From Lottia gigantea (lineage: Eukaryota > Mollusca > Gastropoda > Lottiidae), in assembly GCF_000327385.1 (NCBI RefSeq), contig NW_008708798.1:23828-87827 (forward strand): DNA of 64,000 nucleotides, written 5' to 3'. Below are positions 38,331-51,900 of the stretch, in pieces; position 1 is the stretch's first letter, and every line of letters begins with the position of its first letter. The notes beneath the pieces are model-generated. The model had not been told where the DNA came from. It did no database searches and saw only the letters and a program-made list of their open reading frames with translations. A program made the translations under genes and the position numbers.

Positions 38331-38892
38331 ATTGGTAATCTCATAGAAGTTGGTTTTAAAAAATCTCTAGAACGTGCATTTGTGTTATCTCTTGTCACAA
38401 TCGTAATTTTCTTCTTTTTTTCGATATATTGGATGGTGAAGTAGGAGGCTAATGGTGTCTGCGTAGACCGTTCGACCTTTTTGGCAGAAGCAGTTTTCTT
38501 GCCTTTACACCATCAATATGTACTGATTAGTCAATCCCCCATTATGACCCATGAACGTAAGTTGGGTCTATACTTCCCAAAAGAGCGGATTCGATATTAT
38601 TTCTCGATTGTTAAACTCACAGAGGCTTCAAACTGTGTTAATTATATCATTTGTACCCACCTACGCTAATACCGTAACAAATGTCAAAATAGCGTGTCCC
38701 CATAATATGTATAGAACATTGCAAAGAAGATCCCCATGAGAAGATAAATAAATTACTGGCGTGAGTGGCCTCATTCATTAAAAAACAATGACCCAGGCTT
38801 CGTGTACTTTTTAAAATCTTCAGATCGGATTATTGTTCTTTCCTTTTAAGTTTATTACTTTTTGTTCTAAAAGTGATTCACTGAAAGAAAAG

Positions 38893-39006
38893 TTATCACG
38901 TCTTCTTTAAGGGTGTATATTATGTAAAATTACCACGTCTTCTGTAAGAGTAGTTTATGTAATGTTATCACCTCTTTTGCAAGAGTGTATTATGTGTAAA
39001 ATTACC
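38893..39006. repeat. three-unit tandem repeat, about 36 bp
   Basis: Units start at 38893, 38930 and about 38965. Each reads TTATCACGTCTTCTTTAAG or TTACCACGTCTTCTGTAAG, then AGTGTATTATGTAAAA. Short and moderately diverged. Confidence 0.85.
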
Positions 39007-42000
39007 AGAGGTTTACCTATATTCAAAATATCCGCGATAATATATTTCTGAAGATTTTCCGTAATTGTTGGAAAAGTAGAGTAACGTATGTTACAAAATA
39101 GACGTAAAGGGACGTTACACGCCTGACCAGTCGTGTACCTCGGGGCTATTTGATGCTTTTAATTTAATGTCTAGGATAATATAGAAATTACTGATGGAAT
39201 AATAGAATCTAATAATTAGAATGTACTATAACATTACACAGTATATGTGTATAGATCCCCGCAGCGAAATATTTCCAGACACAAGTATGTAGGTAATTCT
39301 TTCACCTATATTGCGGAAGTGTGTCTCTTCTGCTCAGAGATATGATCTTGCTAGAAGGTATACCTATGGCATGTTCAAAGGAAGCGAAGTATCGTACGCA
39401 ATAGTTATTATTGTCAAGAATCAGAAACAATGTTCGGCAATATCTATTAAAGCAATTGTAGTTTTACCACCTTTTGAAACTGTCTGAACTGACGCTGTTG
39501 TTATTTTTTGCTGAAGGTACATAACTTATAAGCTAATGACTTATTGGGAGTGGGTTGGTTCAGCAATCCGGAGATTCCGGGTTAATTAGTTTCATTGACA
39601 AAGTTGATATTTGTGAAGTAAATACTTTGTCTGAGTATCTAGTCGTATAGATGACATGATAAGACTGAGAGATAAAGGTGATAAAACACATCGACAGTAA
39701 AATGGGCCAATTTGTGTCCCTTTTGTTCATTGCGGTAGGCTTTGCCTGTCGTCATCAGGGATTGAAACTATAGTCATTTCATATACCGACACTTGTTTTC
39801 TGTTTCACTTAAACAACGATGCACTAAACATGAAATTTATTTGATTTATCTATTTAATAGTATGTGGCAAACAGATTGCACTCTCACAGATGAGAATATA
39901 CAAGCATTCCGAGATATAACAACTAGAGATATTGCCTGCAGTCAAACTGAAATGATAACTATCTGGTTATGCCAAATATTTAGATAAGGTTAACGATAAG
40001 CCAATTACAACAGAAAAATGAAAGCTGAAAAAATAAGTATGTTAAGTAACTGCACATCTTTTTCAGTAATCTGACACATCTCATTTAATCTTAGTAGATT
40101 TAGAACAACAACATTGGAAACCGTTCCAACAAAAGAGGCATTTCTGTCTACCTTTTGGTGTAGATTATTCTTTTAGGACTGGCTTGATCATTATAAAGCG
40201 ATCACGTAAATTCAGATAGGTGAAAGTATTAAAATAAATGAAATCTAATTGTGTTTTATGCCCTACTTTTCTGCCCTAGTTGAGCTACTAAAAGACAGGT
40301 AATGCTGGTTGCCACTATAGAATAGTTTCATGAATACATGTTGCACCGTGTGGCTTCAGCATTTCCCCATAGCGGACGCATTTTCTGAACCTCGTGAGAA
40401 GTTCTGCGCATAGAATCGTGGAGAAGTATCTTTGTAGAAAATAAATGAATTCATAAGGCTTTCGTAAGAGTGAATCAATTCAGGGTTTGCTACGAATTTG
40501 AACTATTATGATCATTTATTTTTAAAACATCACAAGCCCCAAGAATAATTAGAAGTAACTAGTATGGCCAATGCGATGCCATACACTCCTAGATTTCTAT
40601 TTCTAAGCATTGAGCATATAGTTATTAAAATAAAATGACAATATATAAGAAAATGTCTCACCTTATGTAACACAAAGGTAACCTAAGTAACTATTAGGCC
40701 TGTAGCATAGGAAATACCCTGAAGTGTTATAACATTTACATCATTTTTATATTTTATTCCATCCTGTTTCGATTGAAGTCGAGTTTGTTTTTCCAGTAAT
40801 TTAAGATGTTTTGTTGTGCAGTATGAATACAGTAGTCCATTTACACATCTGTTACAAGACTGGATAAAAAATACTACCGCACCATTCTTTTCTCGACTTA
40901 AACACGTTTCTTAATTTGATTTTCTTGAAACAAGAGCTTTACAAAAATACGTTGTACAGATTTGAGGTTTTTTGTATGGTATTTCACAATTGACAGATTC
41001 TTAGCCAGAATTCAAAATCTTAAGTAATCCACTTGGAAAAAATCACAAGGATTCTTCACATTGTTTTGTGTGACATAAATCCAATTTCTGTTGCCATAGT
41101 CTAATTCTCAGTGTCACAGCCCGTCACACGTGTAGCATCAACTAATGATTTATTCCTGCGAGTTTCGTGGAATTTCTCTGAAAGATAAATACAGAATTTA
41201 TAATAATTGTAAATAATGACGTGAAATGTAAACCTCTTCACTAATCTTAATCGATAATCGAAAACCCACGGACCAAAAACAAACACAGACTACATGTAAA
41301 TAAACTTCCATTTACAATACCACAAGATCATTAATGCAACTCTATTCAGTGGGAAAATCGATAGATGAAAATTCCATGATGAGATGTTCTAAATACCTCT
41401 TGAATGCAATCCGGTCTGTTAAATGATGTCCAAAAACTAAAGACCAAAGCTGAAGCATTCATTTAATCAGTAGATGGAAATACAAATGACATTGTTCCCT
41501 CGCAAATCCAGAATAAAATCCTTAAATAAGTTCTTGCTCCCAAAATTACTCTCACTGAATTATAACTTTATTTTTCATAATAAATACAGATGTAACGTAA
41601 ACTAAAAATTCAAATTCCTTTTGATAATTCTTCAGAGGTTTTCTGATAGCTTTACCTTTATTGTGGATTTGACGACCAAGTTCATTCATTTCCAAGAAGG
41701 CAATTTTAGTACATGGCACATTGATTTGAGAAAACTTTTCTTCCAAAATCCACCTATGTTTGACTGTAATAGTACCATGCAAGGACTTCAATTAGCTTTA
41801 CCTAACATTGTTAGAACATAGGTATGATATTATTTCATATTTATGTCAACTACAACTGTTACTGTGTTAGTTATCATCAGAAACCTTATGAAAAAGTGTT
41901 AAAACCTGGCAATGACTCGTATGTTACCACTAACAGTACATCAGAACATCTTTGGCCAAATGCTTCAACATGCTTCAACGGACGGAAGTTACTCTTATGA

Positions 42001-45000
42001 AAAAAAAATGAAATTCAGATCTGAAATGTTGGTCAGCTGGCAAGGATATTACATCAAGCATTGACTGGCTCCCTTACTTGTTTGTCATGCATAACAGAGG
42101 AGTAATTTGTGTCTCCAGGATTCGATGGCATTTGTCTTCCATTACCTTGGAATACAATATGTGAGGCATTATAGATGTACTTTTGACATTATGCATGCAT
42201 TGCAAAATCGACCTGCTTGATATGTTTCTAAAAGTTTTAACTAACGGGAGCATTTTGCATTTACTGTTTGTCCTCCAAACATCTATATTTGGATGTCTTG
42301 CTAAGTTAAAATGTCCCAGAAGTTGTTGTTTTATTAGCCTGTCATTTTAACACTACATTAATCAAAATAAATGACAGATTTCCTTGAAATCGAGAAAAAA
42401 ATCCTTGGTAATTTCCCGCCAATTACTGAATCAATAGAACCCTATTATAGAGCCTATATAAATGTCATTTACCGTCCGTCTAGTCCAGTTCACACTTAGT
42501 AATAGTACCATAAATGATGGTTATCTGTTGAAGCATTAAATGACATTTGTTGGTAGGATTAAAAGTCCAACTGCGATGTCCTTTTGACACTTCTTCACAC
42601 GACATTATGTTCTATTTCAAAACAATACGAGTTCAACCTTGATTGGGCTAATCACTTTGAGCAACCTCACAGTGCACAATTAGAAATATAACACTTCTTC
42701 ACATGATCATGTTCCATTGGAAAAATATGGAATTAGTTTACATTATTTGACAATTATTTGAGATGTCTAAAAGCTAAAGTTATAACTGAATGCTGCAGTG
42801 ACAAAAATTTGAAAATAGAATTAAATGTATTTTAGAAAGATATACGATTAGGATAACTTCTCTCATTGATTGTAGCAATAAAGATATAATTCTGTTTACA
42901 AGAGCACACGATTTTTTTTTCGCAAATTTTATTTTTTCGAAGCTGGTACAGATAAGACGTACTGTTACACGCGAACGTTATTTCTGTTTAAGCTTTAGTA
43001 AAATGATGGATGGGAGTTGATGTAGCATAGCTTACCAGAATCGATGTCACACTAACTTTTATTTCCAAAACTCCACCGTGCACGTCGGAGTGGAACGAAA
43101 ACCCATGCTGTGACATGAAATTTACACAAAGTCATGTAAAAATCTACGTCAAGGCAAAATAATTCATATTGCAGACTGCAATAGCATTTTCATTGATTCG
43201 AATAGAAAGGAATGCCACAAAACATCGATGCGAAGCGATTTCCTATTGCATACAGTTGCTTTAATTTCTAAGTAACTATAATTACCGAGATAGCACTTGA
43301 GTTGAAGCTGTTAGTAAATATGCACAATACCAAGTCAAGTACTGCCTTAAGTACTATACTATATATCAAAGTTGATATTATGACTCTATGTCTAGATACC
43401 ATCTTTATAACAATATACCTTGGAACCAATATTGTATGAATTAATAAGATCTTGATCTAAGAATTCTTATTATCCTTCTGTAATCGACTAAAGCAACATT
43501 TTTTTCACTATCATCACTCGAGGCATTTTGTCTGTAAATTTTTAATGTGCACGATATTGACATATACCACATAACAGTAGTCGGTAGCATAATTCCTGAT
43601 GAAGTAAGGAACACGTTTTACGACTTACGGTTTGATCTTTCGCTGTGTCCGCACAAATTGGGTTTATGTGAACTTTTGTGAACGACAATTGACCATAACA
43701 ATTGACTAGAATATGGATAATGTACTTTTATATTATCCAGAATTATTGTCGCCATCCTTGTGAATATCGACGAATCTAGATCAATTTTGTTGCAAGAAAG
43801 AAAATAAAATAATGAAATAACATTTGACTAGTCTTGGTTGAGCGCCCATGAACAACAATTTTCGATTCTGAGATACTAGCAAGTTGCCTGCAATTGTTAA
43901 CTTGAATGGGAAAATCGACTATTTTGTCATTCACAAGGCCGACATGGGATTTTTATTTATCCCTTGTGACACATTTCAATACCTATATGTGATTGGAAAG
44001 AAGTTCGTCCGCTTTCTTTAGCTGAGCTAAGTCCACAATTTCTTTGCAATTATAATGTATTTCCAAAATGTTTTAAAAATTAAGATTTCTGGAATGTGCT
44101 TATTTAATTTTGGGTTTATTTGGACTTTGAATGATTGTTCATTAACGTTCAAAAACGTCCTATCAGTCTTCCTTCAGCAGGTTACAAGTTCGAAGTAACA
44201 TCAAAGGAAAGTTATCGGTTAACAGAACTTTCAAGAATGTTTCCATTGTTAACGATATACCTGTTGCTACAATATACAATATTTTGAGAACTTCTCTCAA
44301 CGTTTATCTCGTCTAAATTCATCCAGTAAATACTGACCATTTACAGCTGATAATGATAAGGTGTTATAAAAGTAACAGGAAAATAGAAACGTATTTGTTT
44401 GTCGATCAACAAAAGCTGTTGGGACCAAGTTTTAACTGGCTGATAATTGATGACAACCTATATCCAAAAATTTCGTCTTGCCTCTTTCCATTGCCTTTAA
44501 GACTTTTGTCGCGATTTCTAAGACGGTATAATTTATCTCATTGATAATTACATGGCATTTATGATATTTCTACTTCCAAGATACCCGTTGTGTCTCATTA
44601 CATTCCTTTATATAGTTCATGTTACGTTTTTTTACGAGGTCATCATCTTATGCTTATATAATAAACCTATTAATGTGTATTAAGTAACAATTGCGTTATG
44701 TCTCGTTCTTTTCTGTGATCGTGTTCATATGAACCTGTAGCAATGCCCTTGTTACAGATTTTGAAAAGATTTTATTCTTAATTATGAGTGGTTTATAAAA
44801 ACTGCCTTCCGTTAATGATATGTTGATATACTTAATAAGTGATATTTGTGGAGAAAATATAACGATACGTTATTTTATGGTAGCATACCACTCCAATTTG
44901 TACAAAATTTGATATCACTCGATGTTGACTTTGTGAATTGTTGAAACGTTGTGTAAAGTAAAACTAGTTTTATATGATAATATTGTGCACAATGTACCTT

Positions 45001-45460
45001 TACGTTTGTGCTCTCTTAGAAAACGAGAATAAAATCCAATCTGGTATTATTATATCTGTAGATGTCATTTCATCTTGAAATTCAATGTGCCAGATTTCAT
45101 GGACGAAAAAAACATCTGTATCCAAACCGAAATCCATACGTCAGAGTCCATAAGCTGACAAAACCAATGAAATTGACCCGAAATTGGTACGCTAATAGTA
45201 AGCGTTTTTTCTCTTGTGCACTGAGCTGAAGGAGATAACAGTTGAAGAAAACATCGGTTTGTGGTCTGTAATAAGGCGTTTATGACATGAGAGACACTGT
45301 TTGATTATATCAAATTAAACTAAGATGTTCATTACATTTTAGTAACCTGTATTTTATCAAACACCATTCATTATGAAAACTTGCTTTCATTAGAACCTGG
45401 TTATTTTCTATTATTAATAATAACCTGATTTATTTAGCTTAATTCAATTATTTTCACATA
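39007..45460. other. no gene recognised
   Basis: About 6.4 kb of AT-rich DNA. At 39690-39770 a GTAAAATGGGCC / GGCTTTGCCTGTCGTCATCA stretch faintly resembles the SINE 3' half. No coding domain or RNA gene was found. Confidence 0.45.
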
Positions 45461-45552
45461 TTAATCGTGGTACTTTGTGTCTTCTTTTTTATATCATTAT
45501 TATGAGTTAAACCAAAGTAACACGATTAATGATATAAAAAAGAAGACACAAA
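45461..45552. repeat. interleaved double palindrome
   Basis: Two inverted repeats overlap in an A-B-A'-B' order. Arm B (45474-45499) and its partner B' (45527-45552) are perfect reverse complements over 26 bp. Arm A (45461-45477) pairs with A' (45513-45529) with 16 of 17 matches. Because A' lies before B', both helices cannot nest; together they would form a pseudoknot-like fold, or alternative hairpins. Equivalently, the minus strand carries the same two blocks in swapped order, as if an inverted tandem unit of about 36 bp had been copied. Confidence 0.88.
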
Positions 45553-48500
45553 TTTGCTTAAATGAGTACTTTTAGAGATTTCTTTTTGAAATTGTTCGTT
45601 AATGACGTCAATCGAAATCTTTAAAATCAACCGAGCCAAAGTTTGTTCCAATTCCCAAAATTGTCTTTTCTCTGCATGTTCCAAAACCAACAGAACATCT
45701 TCTAATCATTTCACTAAAAGAAGGCTCATTTGGGATTCGTTTTAACGGTGCATAGAGGTGAAATTTCTATAACCGAGGCCCGGATCGAAAGATCCAATAC
45801 TAACAGAAGCTCTACGAATGAATGATCGCCACTGTGAAACACAAAATCTCAGAGCACTGTGTTTTAAACGCCTGCTAGAAATGAACGGCAATTTGGTATC
45901 TGATAAATCACCTTTGTCGACCTGAGAGCACTAATGACTGAAAAACCACAGTTGCCATCACTTGCACAATATGTTCTACTTATCTAACGAAATTGGGATC
46001 TGACAACTAAACCTAATCTTCCACCATCCAGTTGATCACAGCTGGTAGCCAGATTTGAGATCCATGCCACGAGCGACAGGTTCGATGAGATGCTTTGAAT
46101 CGCCAGTGAACTTGAGTCCAATTTCAGTTTGGGTGCACTTTTATCGCATAAATTCAAGGAAATTTCAAGGACTCGTGAACTTAATTGAATGTCTAGATTA
46201 TTAAAAACATTACAAAGAAGCACCATTATAAAAAAAATTATATGTATGACAAGCATGTCGAGACTTGGTGAGTTGTAAAATTTCAATTCCCACAGTGTGG
46301 TTTATTAGTTTTATAAATTTGATATGACAGAAAGATATTATGATGAGAACTTTTATCGATTGTTGAAAATAACGATGAAAACTGTCAGATTTTGTTTTTC
46401 ATCGAGTTTCTAAACTTTGATTTTCTTTCGAATACGAAGTTAAAATCCCAAATAGCATATCATAATTCTGGTAGGTCGTAAAATAAGAAGTAGTGTACAT
46501 AGAAAACACATAATATTACTTGATGCATCATATTACAATTACATTCCAATATGTTATTACACAAGAAATGTGTTTTTACGCTATGGGATTTAAAACTAGA
46601 AACCATATGAATATAAAGATACTTTTGATGTTATTTTGCAATTATTGTTTTCTCAAATCGTTAAATTGTACCGGTTGATATTATAATCACATAAAACTTA
46701 AAATTATGTAAAGCTCTATTCCAGAAGAAGTCTTGCACGAGACCTTGAAATTAGCGAATGTGGGATTTAATGTGTTTATCACAGACCAGTTTTAAAAATT
46801 AGACCATTATTATTATGCAATTTAAATTATTCAATACAATATCTTCATGCCAAGAGATAAAGAACGTTTTTATTCCGAACTGAGCTTCGAGGGTTAATCA
46901 TTTCAACTTTCGCAACTATTGAAATATCCAAGTTAATGTCATTGCATTCGAACACTTATTTTTACATTGAGGAGTGATACGGATACGAAAAATTGACCTC
47001 TTTTGGCGCATATTAGCAAATCTTTGAAAATCTATACCCCTCTAAATCATTTATCATTCGATTTTTCATGGAAAACAAAATTACAAGCGCACTGGCCATT
47101 GCTATTTCGAAAAAGGGATATCGACTCAATATCATGCAAATATTTTATTTAGAAATTTGATATCACGATTGGAATTAAGAAGAAATAAATAAGCAGACCA
47201 AAACAAAACAAGCAATATGAATATTAAAACTGGATCATACAAAAAGTGAAATTTATTAAAGGATTTTTTTTGCATTTTGTAGCGATTTCTTCTAGGCATG
47301 TGAATGTGACTAAACATAGAAAAAAAAAGTGATTGACAGAAAAAAATTTAATATGCAATGTTAAAAAAATAAGACTGAAATAAAATTGTGATTGGATTGG
47401 TAAAAAGGCTTTTTTTAATATCGATTGAAAGCGAAATCGAAAAGTTTCGAAAAAGAAAATACTAAAACATTTCGATGGTGTACAGATCATATTAAGTAAT
47501 GGAACACAAAAAAGATATAAATTTCGAAACAGCACTCTGTAATTGTTCTTAAAAGTTGATTATTGAATAATAGATAGCGTCTTATTTTATCAGGAACGAA
47601 ATATACCATTATATAAATTTTAAATATTTTTGATTATCACTTGTATTTAGGAACTTGGTAAGCATTAGTTCCCTTTTGTTTTGTGAAAAAAAAAGTTCGC
47701 AGATGAAATAAGACTTATATTATTTTTAACGTAATAAGACATCTCAAAGTCAAAGCAGGAAAGGTTCCCTGGTTGTTTTTTGGAATATTCATGAAAAATT
47801 TAACTACGGCTGTTTTCTTCTTCTCATAATAGGAGGTACATAATTAAGTACATGTAATCTAGTTGAAGTGAGAAAAAACTTTGACACCACAAAATTTATT
47901 TTACTTTGAACATCTCAAAAGAACTTTTTCTATTGCGTGGGTTTTCTTGAGATTAGACATCAATTTTTTTTAAAATTTCTTAAATTAAAACTAAATAAAT
48001 TGTTTTTATCTTTGAAGTTGGAAGTTTGAAATTTCGATGAAAAATTTGTTAATAAATTGTTAGATATATATTACAGGTAAAAAAACAGCTGACATATTTA
48101 AAAATAAATAACTCATTTAGTTACCTGTTTCTCAGGAGTCCCATTTATTATTCCAGTGTAAACAAGAAAACTTTTCTCACAGATCAAAAAAGTATACCGC
48201 ACACACTTCAAGAAAGAGAGGTATCAGACTTCTCGCTGCTTATACCACACAGTACTCGCTTCAGTATCTACATGTTTAAAAAATCGATGTAGCGAGTATG
48301 TGTATCACGTGATGATAATAAGGCTGTAATATGAGTGATGAATGAAAGAAGCTCTAATTATAGATGGACGTACTACTTTTAACCCGAGTCAATTGAGGAG
48401 ATAAACGAAACCATTTAATAGATCGATTAACTATACTGTTCTTTTATGTCGCTATACTATACTGTATTCTTCAAGATCTTCAATGGACAATCATCTCCTA

Positions 48501-48689
48501 TCATAAAACTTTACATTGAATGTACTAAAATTCTTCATGCCGTCATCTCGCAACGTTAGGCATTAATCACAAAATTCCAAGAAGATTTTCTTAGCAGCTT
48601 CCTTTTTTGGCAATAAATGAAATATAATCAGACAAATAACGCCTGGAAAACATCTTTTCAAACAGAAGATACTTTTTAATCGATTCAAA
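45553..48689. other. no gene recognised
   Basis: AT-rich. A 100-codon minus-strand open frame (45984-46286) has a GC-richer segment (about 46010-46100) that might be an unidentified repeat, but I cannot place it in a family. Confidence 0.4.
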
Positions 48690-48900
48690 TGCAAGTGGTT
48701 TTAATGGAAACGGGTAATATTCTGCATGGATGCCAATAGCTTCTTCTAATCTATGTGAAGGGACCATAAACGCCCTTTGTACTAAGTGCATGATTAAGAT
48801 CCCTCGAAATAAAAAAAAAGAGAACCCTGTCTGGGCACCATTGCCCTCACTGGTGTTACTCGTCTTCATTGTACCACTCAGGGGAAGAATAGCCTTTCCA
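48690..48900 (+). mobile_element. SINE copy, diverged
   Basis: A CGATTCAAATGC B-box-like element (about 48681) is followed by AAGGGACCATAAACGCCC (core) and a TTTGTACTAAGTGCATG segment. GGCACCATTGCCCTCACTGG, ACTCGTCTTCATTGTACCAC and a polypurine stretch complete the order seen in the full SINE at 35551. It explains the opposing open frames of about 90 codons on both strands here (48591-48869 minus, 48730-49002 plus). Confidence 0.65.
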
Positions 48901-51434
48901 TATTTGTGTAAGAGTTATTTGGCGAAACTAGAAGTGCCCCATAATCACCACGATCCTATGATATATCAGCTAATGGTGAATTGTTACAAACCGTTTGCAT
49001 GAATGTCGCATGAGAAATTTGATCATAGCTGTAGCAAAATATGTACCTCTATTGAAATGAATGTAGAAGTGGTCAACTGCTCCACCGGTTCTGTACAGAC
49101 TCATTTGTTAATTTCAATCGTTCGGCATAAACTTGCTACATAAAATTCTTAAGAAGTTAACAGTTCGTGATCTTTACTTCACCACTTCACGGCAATTGAG
49201 CAGTCAATGTGGAAAATATTAAAACGTTAAGTGTTTTTCTGTCAATCTGACAGGTTGCTTATTGGCCTCTTCTCGTCAAAATTGTTTTTATTGAATCCAG
49301 CTTAAGTATGGAAGCAAACCCACCGTAAATAAAAACTTAAAAACATCGGGAATTACTTCAAAACCAAGTTTTACGAAGCGTGTTCAATATGAACATCAAT
49401 CAAAACTAATGATTTGCTAAAAAGAAGGAAGTAAACGTTTGAATCAATTCAGTCAATTAGTATCATAAAATGTTGAAATGATTGAAGATTCTGATTTCTG
49501 TTCTTTTTTTTTTAAATACTGCTAAAAAAAATTTCAATACATAAATTTTTTTAAAACTTTTTCTATCATACTTTTTCTACTTTATACGAATGCTAAAAAC
49601 TGCCACATTTTTAAACGAGTAATCTTCAAAATGACCTGCAACGCTTTGAAAAAACACGCCAAGACTATGCTTATCACCTTTGCATGTACATTCATAGGAA
49701 CAATCCACAAGACTCTGTAATTAGCGCAAAAATTGTCTGCTGATGTCTCATGCATATTATCATTTGAATTGCTGAACACATTTGTACAGGATTAAGCGAA
49801 TAATGCGACGAAATTGATGCAGTCTTATGACATGGCGGCTGACAGTTCTAGTTCAACTGAACCGAACCACCAGATTCATGGCTTGTTAGTTTGGCTATCT
49901 TAATGATTGTGTAAATCTTGCTTAGAATAGACGTTTCCAATTATATTTGGAAAGTTAGTGGTGACTTGGTAAAACAAGTTTCCGGCTGAACCAATTTTAA
50001 AAGCTCTAAGTGGCTCATTATCTTGTTTTTCTAAAACCGTAAGACCGATTCAAAATTAGACGCATCCTTTTCAAATATAAACTAGTTTAAGTCCTTACTG
50101 ATTCTAATATATTGATTTGATTTGAGAGAAATGTAGAACGGAATTACTCAATAGCTGAAAGGGGAAGTTTACAGCAACAGCAAAAATGTCTAATGTGGGA
50201 CCATCTATTGCGTGGAAAAGTGTATGCAAAGATCATGACGTTACATCTTGGTCTTAGACAGTCGACAAGATAGCATTAAACTTCCTTGCTTAACAAGATT
50301 TCAAATTAACCAGATACGACACGTATCTCGGGAGAATTTCTAAAACTTAAAATCCAAAACAGATTCTTCGATACTGCATGTCATATTATGAAGACCATTG
50401 CGAAAATCCATAAATGTAGCAGACAGTATACCACGAATCCAAGAAAAAGAGAGCGGAATGTATATCATAATAATCCAATCAATCCTTGTGTCAATCCTTG
50501 TGTCAAAGTACTCAAAAGGATTCCAATAGCCATCTTGGATATCGGTTCAAAAAATAATAATAATTTGGAAACATGATATATCCGAGCCATCCAACCACGC
50601 ACCACAAATTTCGATCGGATTAAAATTCTTCCTGAGATGTAATTTGGAACCATTGTGGTAACAGTTGGAGATATTTAAAAGCCTATTTCAATCGGTATTT
50701 CAATTCGATTGCACAATAATATCATACATAAATTATAAAATTAGGGAAATGTTTTCTGAGAATTATAGAATTACAAACAGGCAAGTATGTATAAACAATA
50801 CATGTAAGCCGGTTTCTTACTGTCAAACATATCAAATACCTTGACTTGGAGAAGTCCGATGTCCAGACATCTTGTTCCCCGTCCATCGCAGACCTTTACA
50901 TCGGAGAAAACAATCCCTTTCCTTTGCCCAAATATACCATTAATATCTATAGTCATTCTAAATATGTCAGCAAACAGGAATGTCTATAATTTTTTTTTGA
51001 ATTTCTTATAGATATCAAAGAATGCATGCAAAATATCAGAGTTTAGCATTACCAATTATTTATAATTAAGCATCCGCTCTGATGAATAATAGTATTGATA
51101 TTGGATAATATTAAAACATCAAAGGGTAATTTGTTATGGTATATTGACAAATAACACGAATATCCCCGATAAAACTATATAAAAGACAAAAGTACAACAA
51201 ACATTAAACAACATAATTTGTTTTCATTAAAGGGGTATTGTCTTTCAAACCTTTGACAAGGTTCTTTTTGTTGAGTGAGGTGATCGTTTTCTATCCAATA
51301 AGCTAAGGGCACCTTACAAACTCATAATTCGCATTATGAGAAGATGTTCTCCAGTTTTGAACATTATTTAAAAATTCATGACTTTTCTTGCAACCTCTTT
51401 AGCCATCAAAAAAGATAAAATATATATTATGTCT
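48901..51434. other. no gene recognised
   Basis: AT-rich. Near 50482 a short direct duplication, AATCCTTGTGTC repeated twice, is present. Nothing larger is supported. Confidence 0.45.
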
Positions 51435-51735
51435 GAACTAGTTCGTAATTCCTTGACCAGTGTTAACTAGTTCGTAATACCTTGACCATTGTGGACTAGT
51501 TCGTAATACCTTGACATTTGTGAACTAGGTCGTTATACCTTGACCAGTGTGGACTAGTTCGTAATACCTTGACATGTGTGAACTAGTTCGTTATACCTTG
51601 ACCATTGTAAACCAGTCCGTGATACCTTGACCATTGTGGACGAGTTCGTAATACCTTGACCATTGTGGACTAGTTTGTAATACCTTGACCATTGTTAACT
51701 AGGTCGTAATACCTTGACAATTGTGAACTAGTGTA
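51435..51735. repeat. 29-bp minisatellite, about ten units
   Basis: Tandem units of 29 bp with consensus ACTAGTTCGTAATACCTTGA followed by CCATTGTGG. About ten copies can be followed by eye from the GAACTAG at 51435 to the last ACTAGT near 51730. They differ by a few substitutions each (for example CCAGTGTGG, CATTTGTGA, CATGTGTGA endings). There are no spacers of unique sequence, so this is a minisatellite and not a CRISPR array. Confidence 0.95.
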
Positions 51736-51900
51736 CTCCGACATCTGCGTAATCCGACATCATTTACTGGTCCCGATTGATTTCCTTCTTAGACTAGTTT
51801 AAAAAAAAAACCTGTGTATTCCGAATAACGACACTAATCAGTGGTCCCGACAAAAATCTGTATAATCCGTAATATATTATAGTTCGTAATATCTATACTA
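51736..51900. repeat. adjacent repeat with TCCGACA / GGTCCCGA motifs
   Basis: Directly after the minisatellite, GTACTCCGACATC, GTAATCCGACATC and ACTGGTCCCGATTGA appear. About 70 bp on, GTATTCCGAATAACGACA, CAGTGGTCCCGACAAA and GTATAATCCG repeat the theme. These look like two diverged units of another repeat or transposon end. I have a general impression of similar motifs in other mollusc repeats but cannot name a family. Confidence 0.55.

Noticed and set aside
45984-46286. 100-codon minus-strand open frame with a hydrophobic start
   Set aside because: Low-complexity AT-rich first half, possible repeat in the second half, no domain.
48591-48869. 92-codon minus-strand open frame with protein-like composition
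   Set aside because: Much of it is antisense to a diverged SINE, and no domain is recognisable.
51435-51735. Regular 29-bp repeats considered as a CRISPR array
   Set aside because: Units are directly adjacent with no spacers, and the context is eukaryotic.
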